DNA from: Streptomyces marispadix | GTDB taxonomy: Bacteria > Actinomycetota > Actinomycetes > Streptomycetales > Streptomycetaceae | Direction of reading: 5' to 3' | Assembly: GCF_022524345.1 (NCBI RefSeq) | Contig: NZ_JAKWJU010000002.1 | Coordinates: 682,001 to 746,000, forward strand | DNA length: 64,000 nucleotides | Shown here: positions 8,769 to 17,854 of the stretch, in pieces | Layout of the letters: the number at the start of each line of letters is the position of its first letter | Position numbering within the stretch: position 1 is the first letter of the stretch | Position numbers and translations under genes: made by a program | The notes under the pieces: generated by a model | Databases searched by the model: none | Told to the model about the DNA's origin: nothing | Seen by the model: only the letters and a program-made list of their open reading frames with translations

Positions 8769-9878
8769 TCATGGCGCACGGAATCCGATGGTGGGCGTGG
8801 CCCGGCGCAGCGCCGAGCCACGGTTGGCCCCGGGAAGCAGATCGGACAGGAAGGCGTAACGGCGCATCACGTCCTCGCTCTGTCCGCCGCAGCGGGTGGC
8901 GTACTGCCACCACGCGGACACCTCCGGCCAGCCCGGCGCGGACAGCGAGCCCCCGAAGTGCTGTACGGAGAGCGCCGCCGTGAGGTTGGCGAAGGCGAGC
9001 CGGTCGGCGAGCGGCCAGCCCGCGAGCGTCCCTGTGATGAAACCGGCGACGAACACGTCGCCCGCGCCCGTGGGGTCGAGGGCCTCCACGGGCAGTGCGG
9101 GAAGGTCGGCGCTCTCGCCGCTCAGCGAGTCGACGGCGACGGCACCGCCGGAGCCCTTGGTGACCACGGCGATGGGCACCAGTTCGGCCAGCGCCCGTAC
9201 GGCCTCCTCGGGACTGGCGGTACGGGTGTAGTGCTGCGCCTCGGCCGCGTTGGGCAGAAAGGCGTGGCAGTAGGAGAGGTCGGCGAGGGTGTCGGGGTCC
9301 CAGGCGCCGGTGTCGTCCCAGCCGACGTCGGCGAAGATCTTGCTGCCCTCGTCGTGGGCCTCGCGTACCCAGCTCTCCAGCCGTCCGGGTGCCAGATCGG
9401 TGAAGCAGGCGCGGGAGCGCGGGCGTTGGGCGGACCGCACGCAGGGGGCGGGGGCCTCGTGGCCGTGCGAGACCATCGTGCGCTCGCCCTCGTAGGCCAT
9501 GGAGACGGTGACGGGCGAGTGCCAGCCCTGTGCGCGGTGGGACGGGGCGAGGTCGATGCCCTCGCTGTCGGCCAGCGACTCCCAGCAGTAGTCGCCGTAG
9601 ACGTCGTCGCCGAAGGCCGCGGCGAGCGAGGTGCGAAGTCCCAGGCGGCGCAGGGCGGTTGCCATGTTGGCGACGCCGCCGGGTGATGAACCCATGCCGC
9701 GCGCCCAGGACTCGGTACCGCGCACGGGTGCGTGGTCGAGCCCGGTGAAGATGATGTCGAGGAAGACGGTGCCGGTCAGGAAGACGTCCTGCTCGGGTCC
9801 GCCGTCGCCGCGCAGGGCCGACAGCGGGTCCAGAGCCGCTGAAGTCGGCGCCGGCTGCGCGCTCCCGGTCGTGCTCAC
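8769..9878 (-). CDS. PfkB-family carbohydrate kinase
   Basis: 369 aa from GTG 9878 with GGAAGA just upstream. Both ribokinase-family signatures are present: GGVANMATALRRLG near residue 70 and DPTGAGDVFVAGFITGTL near residue 285, the latter holding the catalytic Asp of the GAGD anion hole. It would phosphorylate an imported sugar or nucleoside with ATP in the cytoplasm. It precedes the ABC importer operon on the same strand with a 58-base gap and is divergent from the DeoR regulator. A phosphorylated product would suit a DeoR effector and the GH4 phospho-glycosidase. The substrate is not identifiable. Confidence 0.85.
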   Translation of the reverse strand: MSTTGSAQPAPTSAALDPLSALRGDGGPEQDVFLTGTVFLDIIFTGLDHAPVRGTESWARGMGSSPGGVANMATALRRLGLRTSLAAAFGDDVYGDYCWESLADSEGIDLAPSHRAQGWHSPVTVSMAYEGERTMVSHGHEAPAPCVRSAQRPRSRACFTDLAPGRLESWVREAHDEGSKIFADVGWDDTGAWDPDTLADLSYCHAFLPNAAEAQHYTRTASPEEAVRALAELVPIAVVTKGSGGAVAVDSLSGESADLPALPVEALDPTGAGDVFVAGFITGTLAGWPLADRLAFANLTAALSVQHFGGSLSAPGWPEVSAWWQYATRCGGQSEDVMRRYAFLSDLLPGANRGSALRRATPTIGFRAP

Positions 9879-9977
9879 TGCTGATCTTCCCGCCCCTTCT
9901 GCGGTCCCACGGCTCTGCCCTGCCGTCGGCGCAGCGCCGCACGGCAGCCGTGGAACCCTCGATTCTTTGAGCGACAC

Positions 9978-10005
9978 CTTGCACGTCAGAGGCGTTGAGT
10001 GCAAG
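9978..10005. promoter_or_regulatory. Inverted repeat, candidate DeoR operator
   Basis: CTTGCAC (9978-9984) and GTGCAAG (9999-10005) are perfect 7-base inverted arms with a 14-base spacer, in the divergent promoter region between the kinase (start 9878) and the DeoR gene (start 10056). Spaced inverted repeats are common for DeoR-family operators. Confidence 0.45.
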
Positions 10006-10042
10006 ACCCCGGTCACACTCGCGCAAAGACGCTCAGTCGCGC

Positions 10043-10056
10043 TACATTGCCCGGCA
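10043..10056 (+). promoter_or_regulatory. Possible -10 element of a leaderless promoter
   Basis: TACATT (10043-10048) lies 7 bases before the ATG at 10056 and no ribosome site is visible, which fits a leaderless mRNA. No clear -35 is seen. Confidence 0.35.
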
Positions 10057-10853
10057 TGTTGCGCGACACCCGGCACGAGCAGTTGCTGAGACTGCTCCGC
10101 GAAGAGGGCGTGCTGCCCGTCGGGCAGATCGCACAGCGCCTCGGCGTCAGCGAGGCCACCGCGCGCCGCGACCTCAACGACCTCGGCAACGCCGGCCTGT
10201 TGACCCGCGTCTACGGCGGCGCCGTCGCCCGCGGCCCCGTCGAGCGGCCCTTCGCGGAGGAGGAGGTCGACGACCGCGAGGACAAGGACGCGATCGCCCG
10301 GCGGGCGGCGGCGACCGTCGAGGACGGGGAGGTCGTGCTGCTCGACATCGGCACCACGACTCTTCAGCTCGCCCGGCGGCTGCACGGCCGCGCCATCACC
10401 GTGGTGACGAGCAACCTCGCGGTGTACGAGGAGCTGAAGGACGACCCGGAGGTGGCGCTCGTGCTCCTCGGCGGCCAGGTGCGCCGCAACTACCGTTCGC
10501 TGGTGGGAAATCTGACCCGGTCGAGCCTGACCCAGCTCTACGCCGACCGGCTCTTCCTCGGCACCAGCGGCGTACTGCCCGACGGACGCGTGCTGGACAC
10601 CACCGACGTCGAAGTGCCCGTGAAGCAGGCCATGCTGGGCTCGGCACGGCACGTGGCGCTGCTGGCCACCGCGCGGAAGTTCCCCGGCAAAGGCACGGCC
10701 CGCATCTGCGGGCCCGGGGACGTCGACACCCTGATCACCAATCGCACCTCCGATCCCGGGACGCTCGCGCTCTTCCGCGAGGCCGGGGTGGAGGTGGAGA
10801 CGGCCGCGGAGACGACGGCCGCGGAGGCGAAAGCTGAGATGGAGGGCCGATGA
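10056..10853 (+). CDS. DeoR-family transcriptional regulator of sugar metabolism
   Basis: 265 aa. N-terminal DeoR helix-turn-helix: RHEQLLRLLREEGVLPVGQIAQRLGVSEATARRDLNDL, with the family's RRDL and RVYGGAV stretches. The C-terminal sugar-phosphate-sensing domain has DIGTTTLQLAR, VVTSNLAVYEEL and LGGQVRRNYRSLVG. Its stop overlaps the GH4 start by 4 bases (ATGA). It most likely represses its own operon and the divergent kinase/importer until a sugar phosphate accumulates. Confidence 0.9.
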   Translation: MLRDTRHEQLLRLLREEGVLPVGQIAQRLGVSEATARRDLNDLGNAGLLTRVYGGAVARGPVERPFAEEEVDDREDKDAIARRAAATVEDGEVVLLDIGTTTLQLARRLHGRAITVVTSNLAVYEELKDDPEVALVLLGGQVRRNYRSLVGNLTRSSLTQLYADRLFLGTSGVLPDGRVLDTTDVEVPVKQAMLGSARHVALLATARKFPGKGTARICGPGDVDTLITNRTSDPGTLALFREAGVEVETAAETTAAEAKAEMEGR

Positions 10854-12196
10854 GGCTGACCGTGCTGGGTGGCGGCGGATTCCGGGTGCCGCTGGTGTAC
10901 CGGGCGCTGCTGGAGGACGAGGGCGACGAGGCGGGCCGCATCACCGAACTCGTCCTCCACGACACCGACTCGGGCCGCCTCCGCGCGGTGACGGCGGTAC
11001 TCGCGCATCAGACGGCACGCCACAGGGGCCGCCCCGCCCCCGCCGTACAGGCCACGACGGATCTCGACGAGGCCCTGCGCGGCGCCGACTTCGTCTTCTC
11101 CGCGATCCGCGTCGGCGGCCTGGAGGGACGTACGCGCGACGAACGGATTCCGCTCGCCGAGGGCGTGCTCGGCCAGGAGACGGTGGGCGCCGGCGGTGTC
11201 CTCTACGGGCTGCGTACGCTGCCCGTCGCCGTGCACATCGCCGAACGCGTCGCCGAACTCGCCCCGGACGCCTGGGTCATCAACTTCACCAACCCGGCCG
11301 GAATGGTCACCGAGGCGATGAGCCGCGTCTTCCGCGAACGGGGCCTGGGCGAGCGGGTGATCGGCATCTGCGACTCCCCCGTGGGCCTGTGCCGCCGTGC
11401 GGCCCGCGCGGTGGGCGCAGACCCGGAGCGGGCCGACTACGACTACGTGGGGCTCAACCACCTCGGCTGGCTGCGACGCGTCGTCGTCGACGGGCGTGAC
11501 GTCCTCCCCGCGCTGCTGGCCGACCCCGCGCGGCTGGAGTCGTTCGAGGAGGGCAAGCTCTTCGGCGCCGGCTGGCTGCGCGCCCTGGGCGCGCTGCCCA
11601 ACGAGTATCTGCACTACTACTACTTCAACCGCGAGGCCGTCGACGCGGTGCGTGGATCGCGGGCCACGCGCGGGGAGTTCCTGCACGAGCAGCAGTCGCG
11701 GTTCTACGAGGAGTCCCGATCGGCCGAGGCAGCCGCCGCGTACGCCGCCTGGGACCGTACTCGCAGGGAACGCGAGGAGACCTATATGGCCGAGAGCCGT
11801 GAGGCCACCGGCGGCTGGCAGCGCGACAGTTGCGACCTGGACGGCGGCGGCTACGACAGGGTGGCGCTGGCGCTGATGCGCGCGGTCTCCCGCAACGAGC
11901 GCACCACGCTGATCCTCAACGTGCCCAACCGCACGGCGGTTTCGGGCCTGGACGCCGAGGCGGTGGTGGAGGTGCCGTGCCTGGTCGACGCGGGCGGTGC
12001 CCGTCCCCTCTCCGCGGGCGCGGTGTCACCGGACCAACTGGGCCTGATGCTCCAGCTCAAGGCGGTCGAACGCTCGGCGATCGAGGCGGCGGCCGACGGC
12101 TCGCGCCCGGCGGCGCTTCGGGCGCTGGCGCTTCATCCGCTGGTGGATTCGGTACGGGTCGCGGAACGCATCCTGGACGCGGCGGGCGGTCTCTGA
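10850..12196 (+). CDS. Glycoside hydrolase family 4, 6-phospho-beta-glucosidase type
   Basis: 448 aa. GH4 features: an NAD-binding start (LTVLGGGGFRVPLV), INFTNPAGMVTEAM, GICDSPVG with the metal-binding Cys, and GLNHLGWLR with the metal-binding His. GH4 enzymes use NAD+ and Mn2+ in a redox-elimination mechanism to cleave phosphorylated or free glycosides. Translationally coupled to the DeoR gene. Divergent to a kinase and ABC importer rather than a PTS, so the phosphorylated substrate would have to be made by the kinase, or the enzyme may act on an unphosphorylated glycoside. Alpha or beta specificity is not certain. Confidence 0.88.
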   Translation: MRLTVLGGGGFRVPLVYRALLEDEGDEAGRITELVLHDTDSGRLRAVTAVLAHQTARHRGRPAPAVQATTDLDEALRGADFVFSAIRVGGLEGRTRDERIPLAEGVLGQETVGAGGVLYGLRTLPVAVHIAERVAELAPDAWVINFTNPAGMVTEAMSRVFRERGLGERVIGICDSPVGLCRRAARAVGADPERADYDYVGLNHLGWLRRVVVDGRDVLPALLADPARLESFEEGKLFGAGWLRALGALPNEYLHYYYFNREAVDAVRGSRATRGEFLHEQQSRFYEESRSAEAAAAYAAWDRTRREREETYMAESREATGGWQRDSCDLDGGGYDRVALALMRAVSRNERTTLILNVPNRTAVSGLDAEAVVEVPCLVDAGGARPLSAGAVSPDQLGLMLQLKAVERSAIEAAADGSRPAALRALALHPLVDSVRVAERILDAAGGL

Positions 12197-12425
12197 ACCG
12201 GACTGACACCCGGGCGACGGGGACCAGGACGGAGCAAGCGGCCGTCGTCCGGGGGCAGTCGGCAAGCAGAGGGCGGCGTCGGGCTGCCGTGGCCCGAAGG
12301 TGCCCGTACGGCGTGCGCGGGCGTGGACCCCGGGCGTCGGCAGTCGTACTTTGATTGCACGAAGCCGCCTCGCGGGCACGCCCGGCAGCGAAGAGCCTCC
12401 GAACATCAGGCCGGTGGTGATTCCC

Positions 12426-12683
12426 ATGGTGCTGAAGGATCTCTGGCGAAGACTCCATGAGTTCCACGAGGAGCAGATCGAGATCTGGGAGCGGATCAAC
12501 CTGCTCAACCGCCCATGGGAGGAGGAGATCCTCCACTGGGCACGTGCCGAGGAGGGGTGGGTGCTGCACGGCCGCATCCCGCCGCCCGCCCGTGGACACC
12601 GGACGAGCGTGACCCGCAGGGGCTGGTGCCCGGGGCTGAGGCCCCGAGGGGGCGCCGGGCAGCCGCCCTCCGCGTCCAGTTAG
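12426..12683 (+). CDS. Small conserved Streptomyces protein of unknown function
   Basis: 85 aa from ATG 12426. The core LKDLWRRLHEFHEEQIEIWERINLLNRPWEEEILHW is acidic and aromatic, with a Trp/Glu-rich amphipathic helix, followed by a basic Gly/Pro-rich tail (TRRGWCPGLRP). I recognise the pattern as a small protein common in Streptomyces genomes, always of unknown role. No signal peptide or membrane segment. A hairpin terminator follows at 12692-12717. Alternative upstream starts give an Arg-rich lead unlikely to be real. Confidence 0.65.
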   Translation: MVLKDLWRRLHEFHEEQIEIWERINLLNRPWEEEILHWARAEEGWVLHGRIPPPARGHRTSVTRRGWCPGLRPRGGAGQPPSASS

Positions 12684-12691
12684 CGACGCCG

Positions 12692-12717
12692 GGGCGGCCG
12701 CCCATGGACGGCCGCCC
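12692..12717. terminator. Hairpin between convergent genes
   Basis: GGGCGGCCG (12692-12700) and CGGCCGCCC (12709-12717) form a perfect 9-base stem with an 8-base loop, placed between the convergent genes ending at 12683 and 12756. Confidence 0.55.
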
Positions 12718-12755
12718 GCGCTCAGATCCGGCGGCCCCTTCGGGCCAAGGCCGGG

Positions 12756-13748
12756 TCAGGCCCGTGGACAGGCGTTGGCGAGCGGTTCCCCGCTGGCGTA
12801 GCGGCGCACCTGGTCGACGATGAGACGTTCGGCGCGCGGACGGAACAGGCCCGAGCCGCCCGCGACATGGGGAGTGATCAGCACGCCTGACTGCTGCCTC
12901 AACGGGTGGTCGCCCGGCAGCGGTTCGGGATCGGTCACGTCGAGCGCGGCACGCAGCCGCCCCGCGCGTACCTCCTCCAGCAGCGGCCCGGTCTGAAGGG
13001 TCACGCCCCTGCCGACGTTGACGACGAGCGCGCCGTCGGGCAGCGCCGCCAGTTCGTCCTTGCCGAACAGGCCCGCCGTGGCGGGGGTTTCGGGCAGTAC
13101 GAGGACGGCGATGTCCACCTCCGGCAGCAACTCGCGCAGCCGGGTGACGGGATGGACGTCCTCCTCGGGCCGTGCCCGCCTGGCGACGCGTACGACCTCC
13201 GCCTCGCACGCCAGCAGCCGCCGCTCCAGCGCCTGCCCGATCGATCCGTAGCCGACGACCGCCACCCGTGAGCCGGCGAGCGAGCGTGTGAAGTGCGGTT
13301 CCCAGCGCCCGGCCCGCTGGTCCTCGGCCCAGCGCGGCAGCTCACGCTGGGCGGCGAGGATCAGTCCGAGGGCGTGCTCGGCGGTCCCGGCGTCGTGCAG
13401 GCCACGGCCGTTGTAGAGGCACGCGGTCTCGGGCATCAGCGGCAGCAGCTTCTCCACGCCCGCGCTGAGCGACTGCACGGCGCGTACGGAGGTGAGCTCC
13501 GGCAGCAGTCGTTCCGCGCCCGGCACCGCGTAGGGCATCACCCACAGTTCGGCCGACTCCCTTGTCTCGGCGGGCAGTTCGTCGACGGGGGTGTGCCCGT
13601 CCCAGATGTGCACCCGTACGTTCGCGGGCCACGGCCCGTGCCGTACGTCGAGGCCCGCCCAGGGCAGCAGCACATGGACGGCGGGCCCGGCGGACTCGGC
13701 GGCGCCGGTCGCCGGGGTCGTGGCCGTGGTCTCGGTCGTCGAGGGCAT
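12756..13748 (-). CDS. D-2-hydroxyacid dehydrogenase (NAD-dependent)
   Basis: 330 aa from ATG 13748, preceded by GGAGAGG. NAD-binding domain with VAVVGYGSIGQALERRL. Catalytic triad positions are visible: Arg in VNVGRGVTLQT, Glu in DVTDPEPLPGDHPL, His in LITPHVAGGSGLF. Family role: interconversion of a 2-hydroxyacid and a 2-oxoacid with NAD(P)H, in the cytoplasm. It is divergent from an organic-anion MFS transporter followed by an IclR regulator, so it probably works on the imported hydroxyacid or its oxo form, for example a sugar acid. The first ~20 residues are Thr/Ala-rich and probably disordered. Confidence 0.9.
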   Translation of the reverse strand: MPSTTETTATTPATGAAESAGPAVHVLLPWAGLDVRHGPWPANVRVHIWDGHTPVDELPAETRESAELWVMPYAVPGAERLLPELTSVRAVQSLSAGVEKLLPLMPETACLYNGRGLHDAGTAEHALGLILAAQRELPRWAEDQRAGRWEPHFTRSLAGSRVAVVGYGSIGQALERRLLACEAEVVRVARRARPEEDVHPVTRLRELLPEVDIAVLVLPETPATAGLFGKDELAALPDGALVVNVGRGVTLQTGPLLEEVRAGRLRAALDVTDPEPLPGDHPLRQQSGVLITPHVAGGSGLFRPRAERLIVDQVRRYASGEPLANACPRA

Positions 13749-13850
13749 CGGCGGACCTCTCCTTCGAATCGTCCTTCGTCCGTGCGTCGGTCTTCGTCCG
13801 TGGCCATGCCATTGACCCGGCAAGCACGCACTCGTAGTGTCCTTCCCGCC

Positions 13851-13892
13851 TAGTGAAACACTTTCCATCTCACGGAAACACCTCATCTCACT
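13851..13892. promoter_or_regulatory. Repeat cluster, candidate IclR operator
   Basis: TTTCC (13862-13866) and GGAAA (13874-13878) form a 17-base interrupted palindrome. The same stretch carries three related GTGAAACAC / CACGGAAACAC / TCACTGAAA elements in direct order. It lies just before the MFS gene at 13913 and between it and the divergent dehydrogenase, where an IclR protein from this locus would be expected to bind. Confidence 0.45.
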
Positions 13893-13912
13893 GAAAAAAA
13901 GGGGGGTCGGGA

Positions 13913-15382
13913 ATGACAGCGGCGTCTCCCTCCCGCGCCGGAAGCGTCGGCTTCTGGTCGTCCACCCGCGCCCGGTATCTGATGCCGATCGCGTTCATCA
14001 CGTACTCGCTCGCCTATCTCGACAAGTCCAACTACGCGATCGCCTCGGCCGGAGGCATGGCCGAGGAACTGCATCTGTCCGCGGGCCTCGACTCCCTGAT
14101 CGCCGCCTCCTTCTTCCTCGGCTACTTCTTCTTCCAGATCCCCGGCACGATCTACGCCGAGCAGCGCAGCGTGCGCCGCATGGTCGCCGGTTCCACCGTC
14201 GCGTGGGGTCTGCTCGCGACCGCGCAGGGCGTGCTCAGCAGCCCGGGGCAGCTCATCGCGGTGCGCTTCGCGCTCGGCGTGGTGGAGGGCGCGGTGCTGC
14301 CGTCGCTCGTGCTGCTGCTGAGCCGCTGGTTCACCAAGGGCGAGCGCAGCCGGGCCAACACCCTGCTGATCCTGGGCAATCCGATCACGGTCATGTGGCT
14401 CTCGGTGCTCTCCGGCTGGCTGATCGAGGTCTCGGACTGGCGGACGATGTTCGTCGTCGAGGGGCTGCCGTCCGTCGTCTGGGGTCTGCTGTGCCTGAAG
14501 CTCATCAAGGACCGCCCGGACGAGGCCCGTTGGATGAGCGCCCATGACCGCGAGGAGCTGCGTGCGGCGCTCGCCGCCGAGCAGCGGGCGACCGCCGAGT
14601 CACCCGGATCGGCCCTGACCGGCGCCGAGATCGCCGCCGCTGCGGACGGTTCGCAGGGTCCGGGCGTACCGGGCGGCACCGGCGCCCCTGCCACCACCGC
14701 CGACGCGCCGCGGGCCGGCGCGGCTGACTACAAGAAGGTGCTGCGCTCCCGTCCGGTCGTCGTGCTGGCGGCGCAGTACTTCTTCTGGTCGTTCGGCATG
14801 TACGGCTTCATCTTCTGGCTGCCTTCCATCGTGAAGAAGGCCTCCGGCGAGGGCATCGGCGCGACCGGGCTGATCTCGGCGATCCCCTACGCCTTCGCCG
14901 TCGTCGCGATGCTGGTCAACTCCCGTATGTCCGACCGCACCGGGCGCCGCCGCGCGGCCGTGTGGCCGTGGCTGGCCACGGGCGCGCTCGCGCTGTTCGC
15001 CTCGTATCTGGCGGGCGCGAACTTCCCCCTCGCGCTGACGCTGCTCACCGTCGCCGGGCTGTGCATGTACGCGCCCTACGGCCCGTACTTCGCGTTCGTC
15101 TCGGAGCTGGCACCGGCCGGTGTCGCGGGCGCGGCCGTCGCCGCCGTCAACTCCTTCGGTGCGCTGGGGTCGTTCGCGGGCACCTATCTCGTGGGCTGGG
15201 TGCGCGGCACGCCGCTCGGCGACGCGGGCGCCTTCGGCTTCATGGCGGCGTGCACGCTGGTCTCCGCCGCGTTGATGTTCGGCGTACGGGAGCCGAAGGT
15301 GACGCCGTCCGCTACCGGTACGGTGAGCGGGCGTCCGCACACCGCCGCCCCCACGGCGGCGAGCGGCGGCGGACGCGGCTGA
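13913..15382 (+). CDS. MFS transporter, anion:cation symporter (ACS) family
   Basis: 489 aa with 12 predicted membrane segments. The N-terminus SARYLMPIAFITYSLAYLDKSNYAIAS and ADSLIAASFFLGYFFFQIPG-like segment pairs fit the ACS (hexuronate, tartrate, phthalate) subfamily. There is a long Gly/Ala/Pro-rich central loop of about 70 residues between segments 6 and 7. ATG 13913 follows a run of six G. It imports a small organic anion with protons or another cation. Next to a 2-hydroxyacid dehydrogenase and an IclR regulator, the likely substrate is a sugar acid or hydroxyacid. Confidence 0.88.
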   Translation: MTAASPSRAGSVGFWSSTRARYLMPIAFITYSLAYLDKSNYAIASAGGMAEELHLSAGLDSLIAASFFLGYFFFQIPGTIYAEQRSVRRMVAGSTVAWGLLATAQGVLSSPGQLIAVRFALGVVEGAVLPSLVLLLSRWFTKGERSRANTLLILGNPITVMWLSVLSGWLIEVSDWRTMFVVEGLPSVVWGLLCLKLIKDRPDEARWMSAHDREELRAALAAEQRATAESPGSALTGAEIAAAADGSQGPGVPGGTGAPATTADAPRAGAADYKKVLRSRPVVVLAAQYFFWSFGMYGFIFWLPSIVKKASGEGIGATGLISAIPYAFAVVAMLVNSRMSDRTGRRRAAVWPWLATGALALFASYLAGANFPLALTLLTVAGLCMYAPYGPYFAFVSELAPAGVAGAAVAAVNSFGALGSFAGTYLVGWVRGTPLGDAGAFGFMAACTLVSAALMFGVREPKVTPSATGTVSGRPHTAAPTAASGGGRG

Positions 15383-15496
15383 CGACCGGCGACGGGCCGC
15401 CGAGCGAGGGGCCGCACAGGGGCCGGACGGTTACGCCCGGGGCGGCCCCGGCCCCGAACGGCCCTGCCGCACACGACACTTCGAGGGAGCACGACG

Positions 15497-16258
15497 GTGA
15501 CCGCACCGCCCGGCGACGACATGCTCGGCCGGGGCCTGCGCCTGCTGACCGTACTGGCGGACCACCCTTCGGGCATGGGCGTCAGTGCCGCCGCACGCGG
15601 CGCGGGCCTGCCGGTCAGCAGCGCACACCGGCTGCTGGGACGGCTGGCCGCCGAGCGCTTCGTCGCCTACGACGAGGACACCCGCCGCTACTCGCTGGGC
15701 GTACGCGTCCTGGAGTTCTCCCGCGGCTTCCAGCGCTCCCCCGCGGGCTACTCGGCTGCCGCCGCGCCGATGCGGCGCCTCGCCGCCCGTACGGGACTGC
15801 CCGCCATCGCCGGAATCCTCGACGGCAGCGAGGTGCTGCTGGTGCTCAGCGCGGAGGGCACCCAGCACCTCCAACTGCGCAGCGCCGAGGGCACCCGCAA
15901 CCCCTGGCACGCCACGTCCATGGGCCAGGCCCTCGCCTCGCTGCTCCCCGAGGAGGAGCTGGCGGCGCTGCTCGGCGCCGGGCTGCCCTCGCCCACGAAG
16001 CACACGGTCACCGATCCGGAGGCGCTGCGCGAGCGGCTCGCCCTCGTAAGGGAGCGGGGCTGGGCGGAGGTCGACGAGGAGAACGAGGTCGGGGTGCGCT
16101 CCATCGCCACCGTCGTCCCCGATCTCAACGGCGGTCTGCGTCCCCGGCTCGCGGTATCGCTCGGCGCCACCGTCGTGCTCACCACGTGGGACGAACTCCA
16201 CGGCCACGTACCGGCGTTGCGGGCCTGCGCGGAGGAGATCGCGTCACTGCTGGGGTGA
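15497..16258 (+). CDS. IclR-family transcriptional regulator
   Basis: 253 aa. GTG 15497 is preceded by GAGGGAG. N-terminal winged helix: LTVLADHPSGMGVSAAARGAGLPVSSAHRLLGRLAAERF, then RRYSLGVRVLEFSRGF, and a C-terminal effector domain with HATSMGQALASLLP and WAEVDEENEVGVRSIA, both typical of IclR proteins. Located downstream of the MFS gene on the same strand with 114 bases between. It probably controls the transporter and the divergent dehydrogenase through the repeat cluster at 13851-13892; IclR proteins can repress or activate. Confidence 0.92.
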   Translation: MTAPPGDDMLGRGLRLLTVLADHPSGMGVSAAARGAGLPVSSAHRLLGRLAAERFVAYDEDTRRYSLGVRVLEFSRGFQRSPAGYSAAAAPMRRLAARTGLPAIAGILDGSEVLLVLSAEGTQHLQLRSAEGTRNPWHATSMGQALASLLPEEELAALLGAGLPSPTKHTVTDPEALRERLALVRERGWAEVDEENEVGVRSIATVVPDLNGGLRPRLAVSLGATVVLTTWDELHGHVPALRACAEEIASLLG

Positions 16259-16527
16259 CGGCGCCCGCCGGACGGGGCGAGCGCTCCACTCGTCTCCCCG
16301 GTCCGCCTGGGCACCCTCGTCCGCCTGGTCCCCGTGATCTCCCTGGCCTCCCTGATCTCGCCCAGCTCACTGACGAGGTGACTCCACCACGCGGACGACC
16401 GCCCCGCGACCCCTTCGTGTGATCACGAGCGATACCGGGACGCCCGGTGCCCGCGAAGGTGAGACTGGTGGCGATCAGTAGCCGAACGGCCCGCCGCGGC
16501 GGACGGGCCGAGGGGGAGGAGACCACC

Positions 16528-17607
16528 GTGCGGACGGGCATCAAGACCCTGACCTTCGTCGTCGGCACCGGGCGCAGCGGCTCGACGGCGCTGTCACAGG
16601 TGCTGCGGCTGCATCCCGACGTGCTCAGCCTCAACGAGCTGTACGCCTCCATCGACGGCCCGCCCGCCCTGTCCGAACAGCCGCTGACGGGCGAGGAGTT
16701 CTGGCGATGCCTGCGCGAGCCGATGCCGGTCTTCGACACGATGGTGCGCAGCGGCACCCCGCTGCCCGAGTTCATCTACAGCCGCCACCCCGAGTGGCGC
16801 TACGACGCCGAGACGACCGGCATCCCCGCGATCAGCATGATGGCGCTGCCGCATCTCAGCGACGATCCGGACGCCTTCCTCGACGCGCTGGAGCCGGAGG
16901 TGCGCGGCTGGCCCGAGCGGCCCGCGCCCCAGCAGTGGCACGCCCTCTTCGGCGCCATCGCCTCCCGGATCGGCGGTAGGGAGGCCGCCGTCGAGCGCTC
17001 CGGATACTCGCTGCACCGCGTCGGACTGCTGCACAGGCTCTTCCCCGAGGCCCGCTTCGTGCATCTGTACCGCCACGGCCCGGATTGCGCCCTGTCGATG
17101 AGCCGCCACAACGGCTACCGGATGATCTCCCTGCTGCGTGAGATCGTCCGCCGCTCCGGCGTGGAGTCCGCGTCCGAGCTGACTGACGACCACATCAAGC
17201 AACTCCCGGACGATCTGGCCCCGTTGCTCAGCCCCCGTTACGATCCGTCGCTCGTGCTGGACCGGGAGATGCCCGTGCCGGAGTTCGGCACCCTGTGGTC
17301 CGAACTCGTCTGCGAGGGCGTGGAATCGCTCTCGGAGATCCCCGCCGGGCAGCGCACGTCGCTCTCCTACGAGCGTCTGCTGGACGCGCCCCGGCAGGAG
17401 CTGGCACGGCTGGCCGACTTCATCGGCGTGCAGCCGTTCGCGGAGTGGCTTGAGGAAGGCGACGAACTGCTCGACGGCACGGGCCGCCTGGGCTCCTCGC
17501 TGCGCCTGCCCGAGCGGGTACTCGCCGAACTGCGGGAGAACTGCGCACGCGGCGAGGAGGCGTTGGGCGTCAGCGGCTCCGACTCCCCTCGCCTGCCGCA
17601 GAGTTGA
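16528..17607 (+). CDS. Sulfotransferase family protein
   Basis: 359 aa from GTG 16528, with GGGGGAGGAG upstream. The PAPS-binding motifs are visible: a 5'-phosphosulfate loop VVGTGRSGSTALSQVLRLHP near residue 15 and a 3'-phosphate site VHLYRHGPDCALSMSRHNGYR near residue 185. These enzymes transfer sulfate from PAPS to hydroxyl or amino groups of small molecules or glycans. It stands alone, with no biosynthetic partners nearby, and ends at a strong hairpin (17654-17692). The acceptor is unknown. No signal peptide. Confidence 0.85.
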   Translation: MRTGIKTLTFVVGTGRSGSTALSQVLRLHPDVLSLNELYASIDGPPALSEQPLTGEEFWRCLREPMPVFDTMVRSGTPLPEFIYSRHPEWRYDAETTGIPAISMMALPHLSDDPDAFLDALEPEVRGWPERPAPQQWHALFGAIASRIGGREAAVERSGYSLHRVGLLHRLFPEARFVHLYRHGPDCALSMSRHNGYRMISLLREIVRRSGVESASELTDDHIKQLPDDLAPLLSPRYDPSLVLDREMPVPEFGTLWSELVCEGVESLSEIPAGQRTSLSYERLLDAPRQELARLADFIGVQPFAEWLEEGDELLDGTGRLGSSLRLPERVLAELRENCARGEEALGVSGSDSPRLPQS

Positions 17608-17653
17608 CGCTCTGTCCACCGCGTAGGAAAGCTGTCGACGGCGAACGAGCCCC

Positions 17654-17692
17654 CGGCCGGCCGGCGTCCCCGCGCGGGACACCGGCCGGCCG
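17654..17692. terminator. Strong bidirectional hairpin terminator
   Basis: A 17-base stem with one mismatch: CGGCCGGCCGGCGTCCC (17654-17670) pairs with 17676-17692 around a 5-base CGCGC loop. It lies between the convergent sulfotransferase and monooxygenase genes. Confidence 0.7.
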
Positions 17693-17854
17693 CCCCCTCC
17701 AACGGGCCCCCGTAGGCCCGCAAGTCCTCTTACGCCCCCGCCCTCGTCGGTCGGTCCCGTCCCAAGTCCCGCCCCGCCCGGCCGCGTTGAGCCGTCTTAC
17801 TCCGCCGCCGCGTCCACCGGCAGCGCCGCCGCCGGCACGCTCACCGTGCCCCGC

